Origin: Herbidospora sakaeratensis | GTDB lineage: Bacteria > Actinomycetota > Actinomycetes > Streptosporangiales > Streptosporangiaceae | Assembly (NCBI RefSeq): GCF_001570525.1 | Contig: NZ_BBXC01000020.1 | Span: 1-64,000, forward strand | Reading direction: 5' to 3' | Length of the DNA: 64,000 bases | Shown: piece after piece, positions 1 to 11,075 of the stretch | Layout of the letters: each line of letters starts with the position of its first letter | Position numbering within the stretch: the stretch's first letter is position 1 | Translations under genes and position numbers: made by a program | Notes under the pieces: model-generated | The model's input: the letters and a program-made list of their open reading frames with translations, nothing else | Told to the model about the DNA's origin: nothing | The model's database searches: none

Positions 1-2
1 CC

Positions 3-2693
3 GTGGACGCCCAGGGCGAGATCCTGGAGCTCAAGGACACGATGAACACGATGGTCGACCAGCTCAGCTCGTTCGCCGACGAGGTCACCCGCGTCGGCCG
101 CGAGGTGGGCACCGAGGGCAAGCTGGGCGGGCAGGCGCGTGTGCCCGGCGTCTCGGGGGTCTGGAAGGACCTCACCGACAACATCAACTCGATGGCGACC
201 AACCTGACCTACCAGGTCCGCAACATCGGCGAGGTCACCACGGCGGTCGCCGGCGGCGACCTGACCCGCAAGATCGACGTCGACGCCCAGGGCGAGATGC
301 TGGTCATGAAGACCACGATCAACACGATGGTCGACCAGCTCAGCTCGTTCGCCTCCGAGGTGACCCGAGTCGCCCGCGAGGTGGGCTCCGAGGGCCAGCT
401 GGGCGGTCAGGCGCGCGTCGAGGGCGTCGAGGGCTCTTGGAAGCGGCTCACCGAGAACGTCAACGAGCTGGCCGGCAACCTGACCACGCAGGTGCGCGCC
501 ATCGCCGAGGTGACCAGCGCGGTCGCCCGGGGCGACCTGACCCGGTCGATCACCGTCGAGGCGCCGGGCGAGCTGGCGCAGCTGAAGGACAACATCAACA
601 CGATGGTGTCCAACCTGCGCGACACCACCAACGCCAACCAGCAGCAAGACTGGCTGAAGTCGAACCTGGCCCGGATCTCCCGCCTGATGCAGGGCCACCG
701 CGACATGATCGAGGTCGCCCGCCTGATCATGAGCGAGCTGACGCCGCTCGTGTCGGCCAGCTACGGCGCCTGCTACCTGGTCGTCGACGGCGAGCTGACG
801 CTGATCGCCGGTTACGGCATCCAGCCCGGCCGCAGCCCCCGGCAGCGCTTCGCCCTGGGCGAGGGCATCGTCGGGCAGGCCGCCCTGGAGGCCAAGCAGA
901 TCATCATCCACCAGGTGCCGCCCAACTCGTTCACCATCGACACGGCACTGACCTCGTCGCGGCCGGCCCAGATCGTGGTGGTGCCGATCCTGTTCGAGAG
1001 CCACGTGCTGGGCGTGCTCGAGATGGCCTCCTTCGCCAAGTTCTCCGACGTGCACCTCGACCTGCTGACCCAGCTGGTGGAGTCGATCGGGGTCACGATC
1101 AACACGATCATCGCCAACTCGCGTACCGAGGATCTGCTGAAGGAGAGCCAGCGGCTCGCGACCGAGCTCCAGGAGCGGTCCGACGAGCTCCAGCGGCAGC
1201 AGGAGGAGCTGCGGCGTTCCAACGCCGAACTGGAGGACAAGGCGGCGCTGCTGGCCAAGCAGAACCGCGCGATCGAGATCCAGAACTTCCAGATCGAGCA
1301 GGCCCGCCGCACGCTGGAGGAGCGCGCCGAGCAGCTGGCGGTCTCCAGCCGCTACAAGAGCGAGTTCCTGGCGAACATGTCCCACGAGCTGCGCACGCCG
1401 CTGAACAGCCTGCTCGTGCTGGCCAAGCTGCTGACCGAGAACTCCGAGGGCAACCTGACCGACCAGCAGGTCGAGTTCGCCAAGACCATCCACGGCGCGG
1501 GTTCGGCCCTGCTCCAGCTGATCAACGACATCCTCGACCTGTCGAAGGTCGAGGCCGGCCGGATGGACATCCACCCCGCCGAGTTGTCGCTGCCCAAGCT
1601 CTACGACTACGTCGACGCCGCCTTCGCCCCGCTGGCCCAGGACAAGGGCCTGTCGTTCGCGATCGACGTCGACGACGCGGTGCCGACCGAGATGCGCACC
1701 GACGAGCAGCGCCTCCAGCAGGTGCTGCGCAACCTGCTCTCCAACGCGGTCAAGTTCACCCCGCGCGGCGAGGTCAGGCTGCGGGTCCGCCCGGCGGGCG
1801 ACGTCGCGTTCGTCGACGAGACCCTGCAGACCAGCGACAACATCCTGGCCTTCTCGGTCGTCGACACGGGCATCGGCATCGCGCCCGACAAGCTCGACGT
1901 GATCTTCGAGGCGTTCCGCCAGGCCGACGGCACCACCAGCCGCAAGTACGGCGGCACCGGCCTCGGCCTGTCGATCTGCCGCGACATCGCCCGCCTGCTC
2001 GGCGGCGAGATCCACGTCGACAGCGAACCGGGCCACGGCAGCGCCTTCACGCTCTACCTGCCCACCACCTACGCGGGCCCGCTGTCGGCCCGCGACGGCG
2101 GCGCGGCCACCTCGTTGGCGGGCGTCGACCGCCCCGAGCAGACGCTCCAGGTGACCACCGACGAGGTGCTCCCGGAGCTCCCGCTCCCGGCGGGCCTGCC
2201 CCCGGCACGGCCGGCCGAAGACGTGAACGGCCGCGACTGGGTCGGCGACGACCCGCTGACCGGCGCCAAGATCCTCATCGTCGACGACGACATCCGCAAC
2301 GTCTTCGCGCTGACCAGCGTCCTGGAGCGCCACGGCACCACCGTGGTCTACGGCGAGAACGGCCGCGAGGGCATCGAACAGCTCGAACGCAACGAGGACG
2401 TCGCCCTGGTCTTGATGGACATCATGATGCCCGAAATGGACGGCTGGGCCACGACGTCCGCGATCCGCCGGATGCCCCAGTTCGCCGACCTCCCGATCAT
2501 CGCCCTGACCGCTAAGGTCATGCGGGGCGACCGCGAGAAGAGCATCGCGTCGGGCGCCTCCGACTACGTGCCCAAGCCGGTCGACGTCGACCGTCTCCTC
2601 GAACGTCTGCGCGGCTGGCTCATGCGCGGGCGTGTATCGGGTAGTTCTGGTCGGGCAGACTCGGATGTGACGGATTCCACTGAAGGTGCGTGA
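3..2693 (+). CDS. HAMP-array hybrid histidine kinase (5' end outside window)
   Basis: Cytoplasmic sensor kinase and phosphorelay hub. The visible 896 residues start inside a HAMP-type repeat array with a 92-residue period (GGDLTRKI...DAQGE units), so the gene begins upstream. A GAF-like domain follows at about 240-370, then a coiled coil at about 375-450. The HisKA box is [11 protein letters not shown] with phospho-His near visible residue 461. The HATPase has [16 protein letters not shown] and [10 protein letters not shown] motifs. A receiver domain at about 755-885 contains [11 protein letters not shown] with acceptor Asp near 806 and a closing Lys in VPKPVD. No membrane segment is visible. 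The next gene is a response regulator starting 3 nt after the stop, so the two are almost certainly co-transcribed. Input signal unknown. HAMP-array kinases in actinomycetes and fungi are often linked to stress or osmosensing (family knowledge). Domain order is certain; function is inferred. Confidence 0.93.
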   Translation: MDAQGEILELKDTMNTMVDQLSSFADEVTRVGREVGTEGKLGGQARVPGVSGVWKDLTDNINSMATNLTYQVRNIGEVTTAVAGGDLTRKIDVDAQGEMLVMKTTINTMVDQLSSFASEVTRVAREVGSEGQLGGQARVEGVEGSWKRLTENVNELAGNLTTQVRAIAEVTSAVARGDLTRSITVEAPGELAQLKDNINTMVSNLRDTTNANQQQDWLKSNLARISRLMQGHRDMIEVARLIMSELTPLVSASYGACYLVVDGELTLIAGYGIQPGRSPRQRFALGEGIVGQAALEAKQIIIHQVPPNSFTIDTALTSSRPAQIVVVPILFESHVLGVLEMASFAKFSDVHLDLLTQLVESIGVTINTIIANSRTEDLLKESQRLATELQERSDELQRQQEELRRSNAELEDKAALLAKQNRAIEIQNFQIEQARRTLEERAEQLAVSSRYKSEFLANMSHELRTPLNSLLVLAKLLTENSEGNLTDQQVEFAKTIHGAGSALLQLINDILDLSKVEAGRMDIHPAELSLPKLYDYVDAAFAPLAQDKGLSFAIDVDDAVPTEMRTDEQRLQQVLRNLLSNAVKFTPRGEVRLRVRPAGDVAFVDETLQTSDNILAFSVVDTGIGIAPDKLDVIFEAFRQADGTTSRKYGGTGLGLSICRDIARLLGGEIHVDSEPGHGSAFTLYLPTTYAGPLSARDGGAATSLAGVDRPEQTLQVTTDEVLPELPLPAGLPPARPAEDVNGRDWVGDDPLTGAKILIVDDDIRNVFALTSVLERHGTTVVYGENGREGIEQLERNEDVALVLMDIMMPEMDGWATTSAIRRMPQFADLPIIALTAKVMRGDREKSIASGASDYVPKPVDVDRLLERLRGWLMRGRVSGSSGRADSDVTDSTEGA

Positions 2694-2696
2694 TCG

Positions 2697-3323
2697 ATGC
2701 CAGACCGGGCGAAGATCCTCATGGTCGACGACCGCGAGGAGAACCTCATCGCACTCGAGGCCATCCTCAGCTCCCTCGACCTCACGCCGGTACGCGCCCG
2801 TTCCGGCGAAGAGGCCCTCAAAGCCCTGCTCAGCACCGAGTTCGCGTTGATCCTCCTCGACGTCCGCATGCCCGGCATGGACGGCTTCGAGACCGCCGCC
2901 CACATCAAGCGCCGCGAACGCACCAGGAACATCCCGATCATCTTCCTGACGGTCGTCGACAGCGCCCCCGACTACGCCTTCCGCGGCTACCAGGCGGGCG
3001 CGGTCGACTACCTGACCAAACCCTTCGACCCGTGGGTGCTCCGGGCCAAGGTGGCGGTGTTCGTCGAGCTCTACAACATGAACCGCCGCCTGACCGAACA
3101 GGCGACCCTGCTGCGCGAACGCCTCGCCACCGAGTTGCCCGGCAACGGCGACCAGCCCGCCGTCCTGCCGGAACTCTCCCGCCGCCTCACGGCGGTCGAG
3201 GAGGAACTCGGCCGGGTACGCGACCTCGCGCGCAAGAACGGCGACTCGCCCCTCAGCGGCCCCTTGTCGGACCTGGGGCAGCGCATCGCCAACCTGAGAG
3301 CGGGCTTCGACGCCCTGAGCTAG
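2697..3323 (+). CDS. Response regulator, receiver domain with coiled C-terminus
   Basis: Receiver domain at residues 5-122: MVDDREEN acidic pair, LILLDVRMPGMDG with phospho-acceptor Asp55, and the conserved Lys in YLTKPFDP. The remaining ~85 residues carry no DNA-binding or enzymatic motif. They begin NMNRRLTEQATLLRE and look helical, so the output is probably protein-protein, for example feeding back on the preceding kinase. The ATG lies 3 nt after the kinase stop, indicating translational coupling. Its stop overlaps the stop of the convergent NYN gene by 4 nt, leaving no room for a separate terminator. Family is certain; a partnership with the upstream kinase follows from position. Confidence 0.92.
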   Translation: MPDRAKILMVDDREENLIALEAILSSLDLTPVRARSGEEALKALLSTEFALILLDVRMPGMDGFETAAHIKRRERTRNIPIIFLTVVDSAPDYAFRGYQAGAVDYLTKPFDPWVLRAKVAVFVELYNMNRRLTEQATLLRERLATELPGNGDQPAVLPELSRRLTAVEEELGRVRDLARKNGDSPLSGPLSDLGQRIANLRAGFDALS

Positions 3324-4489
3324 CGGCGGGCGCGTTCGAGCGCGTCCCAGAAGCCTCTTCTGAGGGCGTGGCGCACTTCGTCGTGGAGCAGGAAGTCGAT
3401 CGGGAGCGACGACCCCTGGAGGAGTCTGGCCTCCAGGTCGGAGGGCATACGGGGCTTGCGGGCCAGGACCGCTTCCAGCCACAACGCGGGCGCGTCGCGT
3501 GCTATCGAGTCGCCGAAGTCGTGGCCTTCCTTGTGGGCCGCCTTGACCGCGTCGGCCAGGGTGGTCGTCGCGCCGCCGTGGGCGGCGACCGGGGCGGCCT
3601 GGGGGCCCGTGTAGGGGCCGAGCTGGGCGGCGGGGAAGCCGCCCGTGCTGGTCTCGCGGTAGCCGCTGTCTCTGCTGCCGTGGGAGCCCTGGTACTGCGG
3701 CTGCGGCTGCGGAGGCGCCGCGGGGGGCGGCGGGGCGGGCTGCGGCGGCGGCTCGGGGGCCGGGTTGTAGGTGTAGGTCGGCGTGGGCTGCCTCGGCGGC
3801 GGGGCCGCGTGGGAGCCCTTCGACTGCGGCTGGGCCACCGGGGGCGGCGGAGCGGGCGCGGGAACCGGGGCGGGGGGCGGCAGGGCCGCCTGGGCGCCGT
3901 TGAGGGCCGGAAGGGCGCCGGTGGTGCGGGCGCCGTTCTGGGCGGCTTCGGCGCCGGTCGACAGGGTCACGAAGGGGCGCAGGTGGCCGCCGCTCATCTC
4001 GACCAGGTCGTCGCACTCCTGGCGGAGCGTGCGCGAGACGGCCCAGCTGCCGTCGGAGGCGATGGAGATCACGGTGACCCGGACGCCGAGGTCCTGCGCG
4101 TCGCTGACCACCTGGGCCAGGTCTTCGTCGCCGCTGACCACGACCGCGTCGCAGACGGCGTTGTTGCGGGCCAGGGTCATCAGGTCGCGGTGGACCTGGG
4201 CGTCGACGCCCTCGCGGCGGCCCGGCCGGATGCGGGCCAGCCGGAGCTTGAGGCCGGGGATGTCGGCCAGCACGTCGTGTTCGGGGGTGCGCCGGCCCTC
4301 GACCGTGGCCTCGTACCAGTAGCAGCGCAGCAGCGGCAGGCCGGTGCGCTCGCGGGCGAGGTTGGTCAGCAGTTGGAGCAGGCCGGGGTAGTCCCAGATG
4401 ACGGCCTCACGGTGGCGGGTCCCGTGAACGGCCATCGCCCCATCGGCCAGCAGATAACCGGCGTCGACGAAGAGCGCGCAGCGATCCAC
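3320..4489 (-). CDS. NYN (PIN-like) domain protein with proline-rich linker
   Basis: N-terminal NYN/DUF88 domain at about 1-165. It opens with the catalytic-type motif LFVDAGYL, has DAQVHRDLM in the middle, and VVVSGDEDLAQVV as the second acidic motif. Such domains share the PIN metal-dependent ribonuclease fold, so an RNase role is possible. Residues ~185-290 form a low-complexity Pro/Ala/Gln linker (PAPAPPPPVAQP-type). A conserved-looking C-terminal domain of ~85 residues follows, rich in Ala, Leu and Arg. The start ATG gives MDRCALFVDAGYLL directly at the domain edge. It converges with the response regulator by a 4-nt stop overlap. Substrate unknown; the linker suggests two tethered functional halves. 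Confidence 0.85.
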   Translation of the reverse strand: MDRCALFVDAGYLLADGAMAVHGTRHREAVIWDYPGLLQLLTNLARERTGLPLLRCYWYEATVEGRRTPEHDVLADIPGLKLRLARIRPGRREGVDAQVHRDLMTLARNNAVCDAVVVSGDEDLAQVVSDAQDLGVRVTVISIASDGSWAVSRTLRQECDDLVEMSGGHLRPFVTLSTGAEAAQNGARTTGALPALNGAQAALPPPAPVPAPAPPPPVAQPQSKGSHAAPPPRQPTPTYTYNPAPEPPPQPAPPPPAAPPQPQPQYQGSHGSRDSGYRETSTGGFPAAQLGPYTGPQAAPVAAHGGATTTLADAVKAAHKEGHDFGDSIARDAPALWLEAVLARKPRMPSDLEARLLQGSSLPIDFLLHDEVRHALRRGFWDALERARR

Positions 4490-4609
4490 GCGACACCGCC
4501 TTCCTTAACGTGGCCATCTCAGGGTAATCGGGTGGCTGATGGCGCGAGGATGAATCCCGCCGATTCTCTCCTCCGCGACCGTACCAGTTTGTCCCGTTAT
4601 TGCCTCCTG

Positions 4610-5155
4610 TCACGTGCGCAGGTAGGCATCTCGCAGACCCCTTCTGGCCCGGTAGGCGAGCGCCGCCACGCCGTTGGCCGTCAGCCCCATGAGCGGGGCG
4701 ATCTCGGCCGCCTGATGGTCTTCGACGGCGGTGTGCCACAGGACCATCCGCCACCTTTCGGGCAGCGACCGGAAGGCGCGGGCGACGTCGGCCCGCTCGC
4801 AGCGCGCCAGCGCCGGATCGACGAAGGGCTCGCCGGGGGCGTACCGCTCGATCTCGTGGGTCGGGACGTCGCGGCGGTCGGCGCGGTCGTAGACGGCGCG
4901 GCGCACGGCGGCGAGGAGATAGGGGCGGAACTCCCCCCTCGGGCCGCCGCCCCGGCGGATCAGGTCGAGGATGCGGGTGAAGGTCTCGGCGACGATGTCG
5001 TCGGCGTCGTCGATCGCCCCGTGGCGGAGCAGGTGGCGCGCGACGGCGCGGGCGGCGAGGCGGTGGCGTTCGTAGAGGGCGCCGTAGGCGGCGGAGTCGC
5101 CGGCCCGGAGGGCGTCGAGCAATTGCGCGTCGCTTTGCCCGATTTGCACACTCAA
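4610..5155 (-). CDS. ECF-type RNA polymerase sigma factor
   Basis: About 181 residues with sigma-70 region 2 (YGALYERHRLAARAVARHL, then DDADDIVAETFTRIL) and region 4 (LPERWRMVLWHTAVEDHQ, then IAPLMGLTANGVAALAYRAR helix-turn-helix). The frame is open far upstream, but that part is antisense to pyrE and has no family likeness. I chose the TTG at 5155 because GAGAGG lies 5 nt upstream; a GTG at 5149 is the alternative. No anti-sigma gene is adjacent. It is divergent from pyrE across ~180 nt containing repeats of the type GACTGAGCGGAGTC. Recruits core polymerase to unknown promoters. Assignment is firm; target genes are unknown. Confidence 0.87.
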   Translation of the reverse strand: MSVQIGQSDAQLLDALRAGDSAAYGALYERHRLAARAVARHLLRHGAIDDADDIVAETFTRILDLIRRGGGPRGEFRPYLLAAVRRAVYDRADRRDVPTHEIERYAPGEPFVDPALARCERADVARAFRSLPERWRMVLWHTAVEDHQAAEIAPLMGLTANGVAALAYRARRGLRDAYLRT

Positions 5156-5278
5156 TGTTACCTCTCGATTACCTGGGGTTGACCGCCTGATGATTCCGCG
5201 TCCAGGGCGTCTCCTAACACGACTGAGCGGAGTCAGAAAAACTGACTGGGTCCATAGGGCAGGTTCCCTACGCGAGCC

Positions 5279-5297
5279 ACGGCCGGCCTTCGGCCGT
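5279..5297. repeat. Inverted repeat upstream of pyrE
   Basis: ACGGCCG and CGGCCGT arms flank a GCCTT loop, a perfect 7-bp stem 24 nt before the -10 hexamer proposed for pyrE. It could be an operator or a terminator for leftward read-through. There is no T-tract on either strand. Confidence 0.4.
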
Positions 5298-5320
5298 CCG
5301 TACCTCGCACTGAAGCTCAA

Positions 5321-5332
5321 TACGCTGGGCCC
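5321..5332 (+). promoter_or_regulatory. Putative leaderless promoter -10 of pyrE
   Basis: TACGCT sits 6 nt before the pyrE ATG and no Shine-Dalgarno sequence is present. The spacing puts the transcription start at or beside the start codon, as in the leaderless mRNAs common in actinomycetes. No convincing -35 is visible. Confidence 0.45.
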
Positions 5333-5869
5333 ATGACTGACCGAGAGCTTCTGCTGGACGAGATCAAGAACAAGGCCGTCGTGCACGGCCGGGTGACCCT
5401 TTCCTCGGGCAAGGAGGCCGACTACTACGTCGACCTGCGCCGCGTCACCCTCGACGGCACGGCGGCGCCGCTGGTGGGCCGGGTGATGCTCGACCTGACC
5501 CGGGATCTCGGCTTCGACGCGGTCGGCGGGCTGACCCTGGGCGCCGACCCGGTGGCCACCGCGATGGTGCACGCCGCCGCCGCGCGGGGCGAGCGCCTCG
5601 ACGCCTTCGTGGTGCGCAAGGAGGGCAAGGCCCACGGCCTCCAGCGCCGCATCGAGGGCCCCGAGGTGGCCGGACGCCGGGTGCTGGCCGTGGAGGACAC
5701 CACCACGACCGGAGGGTCGGTGCTGACGGCCGTGGAGGCGTTGAACGAGGCGGGGGCGGTGGTCGTGGGCATCGCGACGATCGTGCACCGGGGCGGCGAC
5801 GAGAACCTGGCGGCGGCCGGGGTGCCCTACCGGTCGGCGTTCAGCTTGGCTGACCTTGGCCTCGGGTGA
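5333..5869 (+). CDS. pyrE: Orotate phosphoribosyltransferase
   Basis: Cytosolic enzyme converting orotate and PRPP to orotidine 5'-monophosphate in de novo pyrimidine synthesis. At 178 residues it has normal length. The PRPP-binding motif VLAVEDTTTTGGSVLTAVEA is intact. The N-terminal region carries SSGKEADYYVDLR and the loop FVVRKEGKAHG, both typical of PyrE. It stands alone between a divergent sigma factor and a convergent membrane protein whose 3' end overlaps it by 29 nt. The ATG has no ribosome-binding site but a -10-like hexamer at leaderless distance. Very secure assignment. Confidence 0.97.
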   Translation: MTDRELLLDEIKNKAVVHGRVTLSSGKEADYYVDLRRVTLDGTAAPLVGRVMLDLTRDLGFDAVGGLTLGADPVATAMVHAAAARGERLDAFVVRKEGKAHGLQRRIEGPEVAGRRVLAVEDTTTTGGSVLTAVEALNEAGAVVVGIATIVHRGGDENLAAAGVPYRSAFSLADLGLG

Positions 5870-6275
5870 CGGTGAAGGAGGCGGGCTCCCCGGGCTGGAC
5901 CGGGGGGCGCGGCTTCCCGTTCTCCCAGATCTTCACGAGTGAGGCGTCGTCGAGGACGACGTCGAGCTTGCCGTCGAAGTAGGCGACCTGCTCCCCCTTG
6001 GAGAGCTGCCCGTTGATCAGCACGTCGCCGCCGGGGATGCGGACGAAGACCGGGCAGTTGTCGGCCTGGCAGGCGATCTGGAGGGTCGCCGGGGCGGTCC
6101 GGGCGGCCTGGGCCGAGGCGGCCGGGGGAACCGGGGTGTCGGGGGCCTCGATGGGGTCGGTGGCGGTGAGCAGCCCTACGACACCCACCACGATCAACGA
6201 CAGCAGTGCGCCTACCGCGAGCACGATGAGCACGATCCGGGCGATCCCCAACGGATCGGACCTATGTCGTCCCAC
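5841..6275 (-). CDS. Single-pass membrane protein with RodZ-C-like (DUF4115-type) domain
   Basis: 144 residues. One N-terminal membrane segment lies at about 12-36 (IARIVLIVLAVGALLSLIVV), followed by a Pro/Ala-rich stretch. An extracytoplasmic domain then contains QIACQADNCPVFVRIPG, INGQLSKGEQVAYFDG and LVKIWENGKP. The last part resembles the DUF4115 domain found at the C-terminus of RodZ, although no helix-turn-helix domain is present. GTG start. Lies downstream of, and in the same direction as, the DedA gene with a 77-nt gap, and overlaps pyrE antisense. A cell-envelope role is plausible but unproven. Confidence 0.7.
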   Translation of the reverse strand: MGRHRSDPLGIARIVLIVLAVGALLSLIVVGVVGLLTATDPIEAPDTPVPPAASAQAARTAPATLQIACQADNCPVFVRIPGGDVLINGQLSKGEQVAYFDGKLDVVLDDASLVKIWENGKPRPPVQPGEPASFTVTRGQGQPS

Positions 6276-6352
6276 TCTTCTGACGGTAACCGGTTGGAAA
6301 GACCGAGCTGTCCCAAAAAGTAAGATTATTACGATCCGCTATCGGCGGAAGG

Positions 6353-7039
6353 TCAGGCCGTCTCGCGGTGGTGCTTGCCCTTGGGCTCGGTCGCCGGAGC
6401 CGTGGCGGCGGCCTTCCGGTTCTTCATGACCTCGCGGATGATCGGGATCACCGACAGCAGGATGATCACCGCGGCGCCGGGCAGGATGTAGCGGTCGACG
6501 TTGGGGACCAGCTTGCCGACGTAGTAGCCGAACAGCAGCAGGCCGTCGGTCCACAGGATGCCGCCGACGATGTTCCAGACGAGGAACCGGCGCGGCTTCA
6601 TGCCCAGCATGCCGGCGACCGGGTTCAGGAAGGTCCGGACGATCGGGATGAACCGGGCCAGCACGACGGCCTTCTCGGGGCCGAACTTCTCGAAGTAGTA
6701 CTGCGCCTTCTCGACGTACTCCTGCTTGAACAGGCGCGAGTCGGGCCGGGCGAACAGGCGGGGGCCCGCCTTCGCGCCGATGTAGTGGCCCAGTTGCGCG
6801 CCCGCGATGGCGCAGACCGGCGCGCCGACGAGCAGGACCGGCAGGGGGAACGGCGTGTCGAGCCCGACCGCCGAGGCCACCTCGGCCGACGCGCCCATGC
6901 CCGCCACGACCAGCAGCGAGTCGCCGGGCAGGAAGAACCCGATCAGGAGGCCGGTCTCGGCGAAGATGATGGTGAGAATGCCGATGAGCCCGAAGGTGAC
7001 GATCCACCATTCGGCGCTGAGAAGATTCGTGAGGTCCAT
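6353..7039 (-). CDS. DedA-family membrane protein (VTT domain)
   Basis: Polytopic membrane protein of the DedA/SNARE-associated family, members of which act as lipid flippases or in membrane homeostasis. Family marks are FLPGDSLLVVAG, GAQLGHYIGAKAGPRLF, KAVVLARFIPIVRTF and NPVAGMLGM, including the conserved Arg in ARFIPIVRT. The C-terminus is a Lys/Arg-rich tail. I chose ATG 7039 (MDLTNLLSAEWW) because homologues start close to the first membrane segment. ATGs at 7063 and 7108 are in frame and none has a strong ribosome-binding site. Divergent from fba. Family is certain; transported lipid unknown. Confidence 0.9.
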   Translation of the reverse strand: MDLTNLLSAEWWIVTFGLIGILTIIFAETGLLIGFFLPGDSLLVVAGMGASAEVASAVGLDTPFPLPVLLVGAPVCAIAGAQLGHYIGAKAGPRLFARPDSRLFKQEYVEKAQYYFEKFGPEKAVVLARFIPIVRTFLNPVAGMLGMKPRRFLVWNIVGGILWTDGLLLFGYYVGKLVPNVDRYILPGAAVIILLSVIPIIREVMKNRKAAATAPATEPKGKHHRETA

Positions 7040-7158
7040 CGCGAGAAGAGCGTACCCCGGCATGATGAAGACCGGCGGCAACCCGGGGCGCTTCACACAT
7101 CCGGGCACGCTTCGGAATACTGGTCTACACCAATCCCCATCATTGGAGCTGACTTTCG

Positions 7159-8181
<1,023 letters not shown>

Positions 8182-8193
8182 GTGTCCCGCGCG

Positions 8194-8225
8194 AAGGGCC
8201 CGGATCGACGAAGATTCGGGCCTTT
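8194..8225 (+). terminator. Rho-independent-type terminator of fba
   Basis: AAGGGCCCG pairs with CGGGCCTTT over 9 bp (one G-T pair), beginning 13 nt after the aldolase stop. The 3' arm itself ends in TTT. Loop about 14 nt. Confidence 0.75.
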
Positions 8226-8308
8226 GGCATAGGCAGGAGTAAATGATTACGGTTTGCCGCTACTGGTAAGACAGTGTTCAAAGACCGATCACGAGAACGG
8301 GAGCCGCT

Positions 8309-8725
8309 GTGGAAACGCACGAGAACCTGCTGGCCGGCCCACCCCCCACGCAGCTTCCCGACAACGCCGAGGCGCGCAAGATGATGGAGAGCGGGATCAA
8401 GGCGGCCGACGTCGCCGCCCGGTTCCCCACCTACTCCGCCGCCTGGGCCACCCTGGCCGACGACTACTTCGCGGCGGGTCACGCCATCACGTCGTACGCC
8501 TTCGCCCGCACCGGCTACCACCGGGGGCTCGACCAGCTGCGCCGGGCCGGGTGGAAGGGCCATGGGCCGATCCCCTGGGACCACGAGCCCAACCGGGGGT
8601 TCCTGCGCTGCCTCAACGCGCTGGCCCGCGCGGCCAACGCGATCGGTGAGAAGGACGAGGCCGAGAGGTGCGCGCAGTTCCTGCGTGACTCCTCCCAGGA
8701 AGCGGCCGACGCGCTGTCGAACTGA
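8309..8725 (+). CDS. DUF3151 family protein
   Basis: 138-residue conserved actinobacterial protein of unknown function. Typical sequence includes LLAGPPPTQLPDN, the FPTYSAAWATLADDYF block and TGYHRGLDQLRRAGWKG, with DHEPNRGFLRCLNAL near the end. The GTG start is preceded by GGGAG. It lies between fba and purA, a neighbourhood I recall for this family in other actinomycetes, which hints at central metabolism but proves nothing. A terminator hairpin follows. No catalytic motif recognised. Confidence 0.88.
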   Translation: METHENLLAGPPPTQLPDNAEARKMMESGIKAADVAARFPTYSAAWATLADDYFAAGHAITSYAFARTGYHRGLDQLRRAGWKGHGPIPWDHEPNRGFLRCLNALARAANAIGEKDEAERCAQFLRDSSQEAADALSN

Positions 8726-8758
8726 CCGGAGATCCCCTTTTTCCGGCAGCTCAGGTAG

Positions 8759-10108
<1,350 letters not shown>

Positions 10109-10112
10109 GTCG

Positions 10113-10159
10113 AGGCACGCCGATCGGAGCCCCAATACAGGGGACCGGCCGGCGTGCCT
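10113..10159 (+). terminator. Long composite hairpin after purA
   Basis: AGGCACGCCG and CGGCGTGCCT form a perfect 10-bp outer stem. An inner CGG..CCCC / GGGG..CCG hairpin nests inside. Starts 5 nt after the purA stop. Little T-tract, so factor-independent activity is uncertain. Confidence 0.6.
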
Positions 10160-10175
10160 TGTACAGTTCGCGGTT

Positions 10176-11075
10176 GTGCACCGACCTGTTGAGTTGCACG
10201 GGCACCGGGGCGCCCGCGGCCTGCGGCCCGAGAACACCCTGCCCGGTCTCGCCTACGCGCTGGAGATCGGCGTCGACGCCATCGAGTTCGACGTCGTGCT
10301 GACCGCCGACCACCAGTTGGTCCTGAGTCACGATCTGACCGTCTCCGCGGTGACGAGCCGCGACACCGGCGCCGAGCAACTGGTCGGCCGGCCGATCAAC
10401 CAGCTCACCCTGGCGCAGCTGCGCACCCTCGACGTGGGCGTGCGCCGGCCCGTGCGCGAGAACGACCCGTTCATGCTCACGCAGGTCGGCCGGCCCGACA
10501 CCCGCATGCCCACGCTGAGCGCGGTGCTCGGGCTCGTCAGCGCCTACGGCGCCGACCACGTGCGGCTGAACGTCGAGCTCAAGTCAGACCCCACGCGGCC
10601 CGAGTTGTCGGCCGACCCGAAGGTCTTCACGAACCTGGTCTTGGACGAACTGGCGCGGCACCGCCGGATCGACAACTCGGCCATCCTGAGCTTCGACTGG
10701 CGGATCCTGGCGGCGGCGCGCGACGCCGTGCCGCACCGATACGCGCTGGTCGAGGCGGCGACCATCGACCCGGTGTGGATGGCGGGCTTCGACATCCGCG
10801 ACTTCGAGGTCGACATCGCGGGGGCGGCCGAGGCGGTCGGGGCGACCGTGTTGTCGCCCGACCGGGTGCTGGTCGACAAGCAGCTGATGACGGGCGCGGC
10901 CCGGCGCGGCCTGCCCGTGGTGGTCTGGACGGTCAACGACCCGGTCGAGGCGGCCGCACTGCTCGACCTGGGCGTGGCCGCGATCGTCACCGACTACCCC
11001 GACCGCATGCGGGAGTTGTGGGCCGCCCGAGGCATCCCGCTCCCGCGTTCGGTGAAGGCGGTCGCGGCCGTCTAG
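10176..11075 (+). CDS. Glycerophosphodiester phosphodiesterase (GDPD)
   Basis: 299-residue TIM-barrel enzyme, probably cytosolic because there is no signal peptide, hydrolysing glycerophosphodiesters to glycerol 3-phosphate. The catalytic opening HGHRGARGLRPENT is intact, followed by DAIEFDVVLTADHQLVLSHD (metal Glu/Asp and the second His), NVELKSD, and VVVWTVNDP near the end. The GTG start lacks a ribosome-binding site; TACAGT lies 8 nt upstream, again consistent with a leaderless transcript. Its stop overlaps the corA stop by 4 nt. Family is certain; the physiological substrate is not. Confidence 0.93.
   Translation: MHRPVELHGHRGARGLRPENTLPGLAYALEIGVDAIEFDVVLTADHQLVLSHDLTVSAVTSRDTGAEQLVGRPINQLTLAQLRTLDVGVRRPVRENDPFMLTQVGRPDTRMPTLSAVLGLVSAYGADHVRLNVELKSDPTRPELSADPKVFTNLVLDELARHRRIDNSAILSFDWRILAAARDAVPHRYALVEAATIDPVWMAGFDIRDFEVDIAGAAEAVGATVLSPDRVLVDKQLMTGAARRGLPVVVWTVNDPVEAAALLDLGVAAIVTDYPDRMRELWAARGIPLPRSVKAVAAV

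Noticed and set aside
4610-5788. N-terminal extension of the sigma factor to 392 residues
   Set aside because: The extra part is antisense to pyrE and not sigma-like; a TTG with a good ribosome-binding site starts the true gene.
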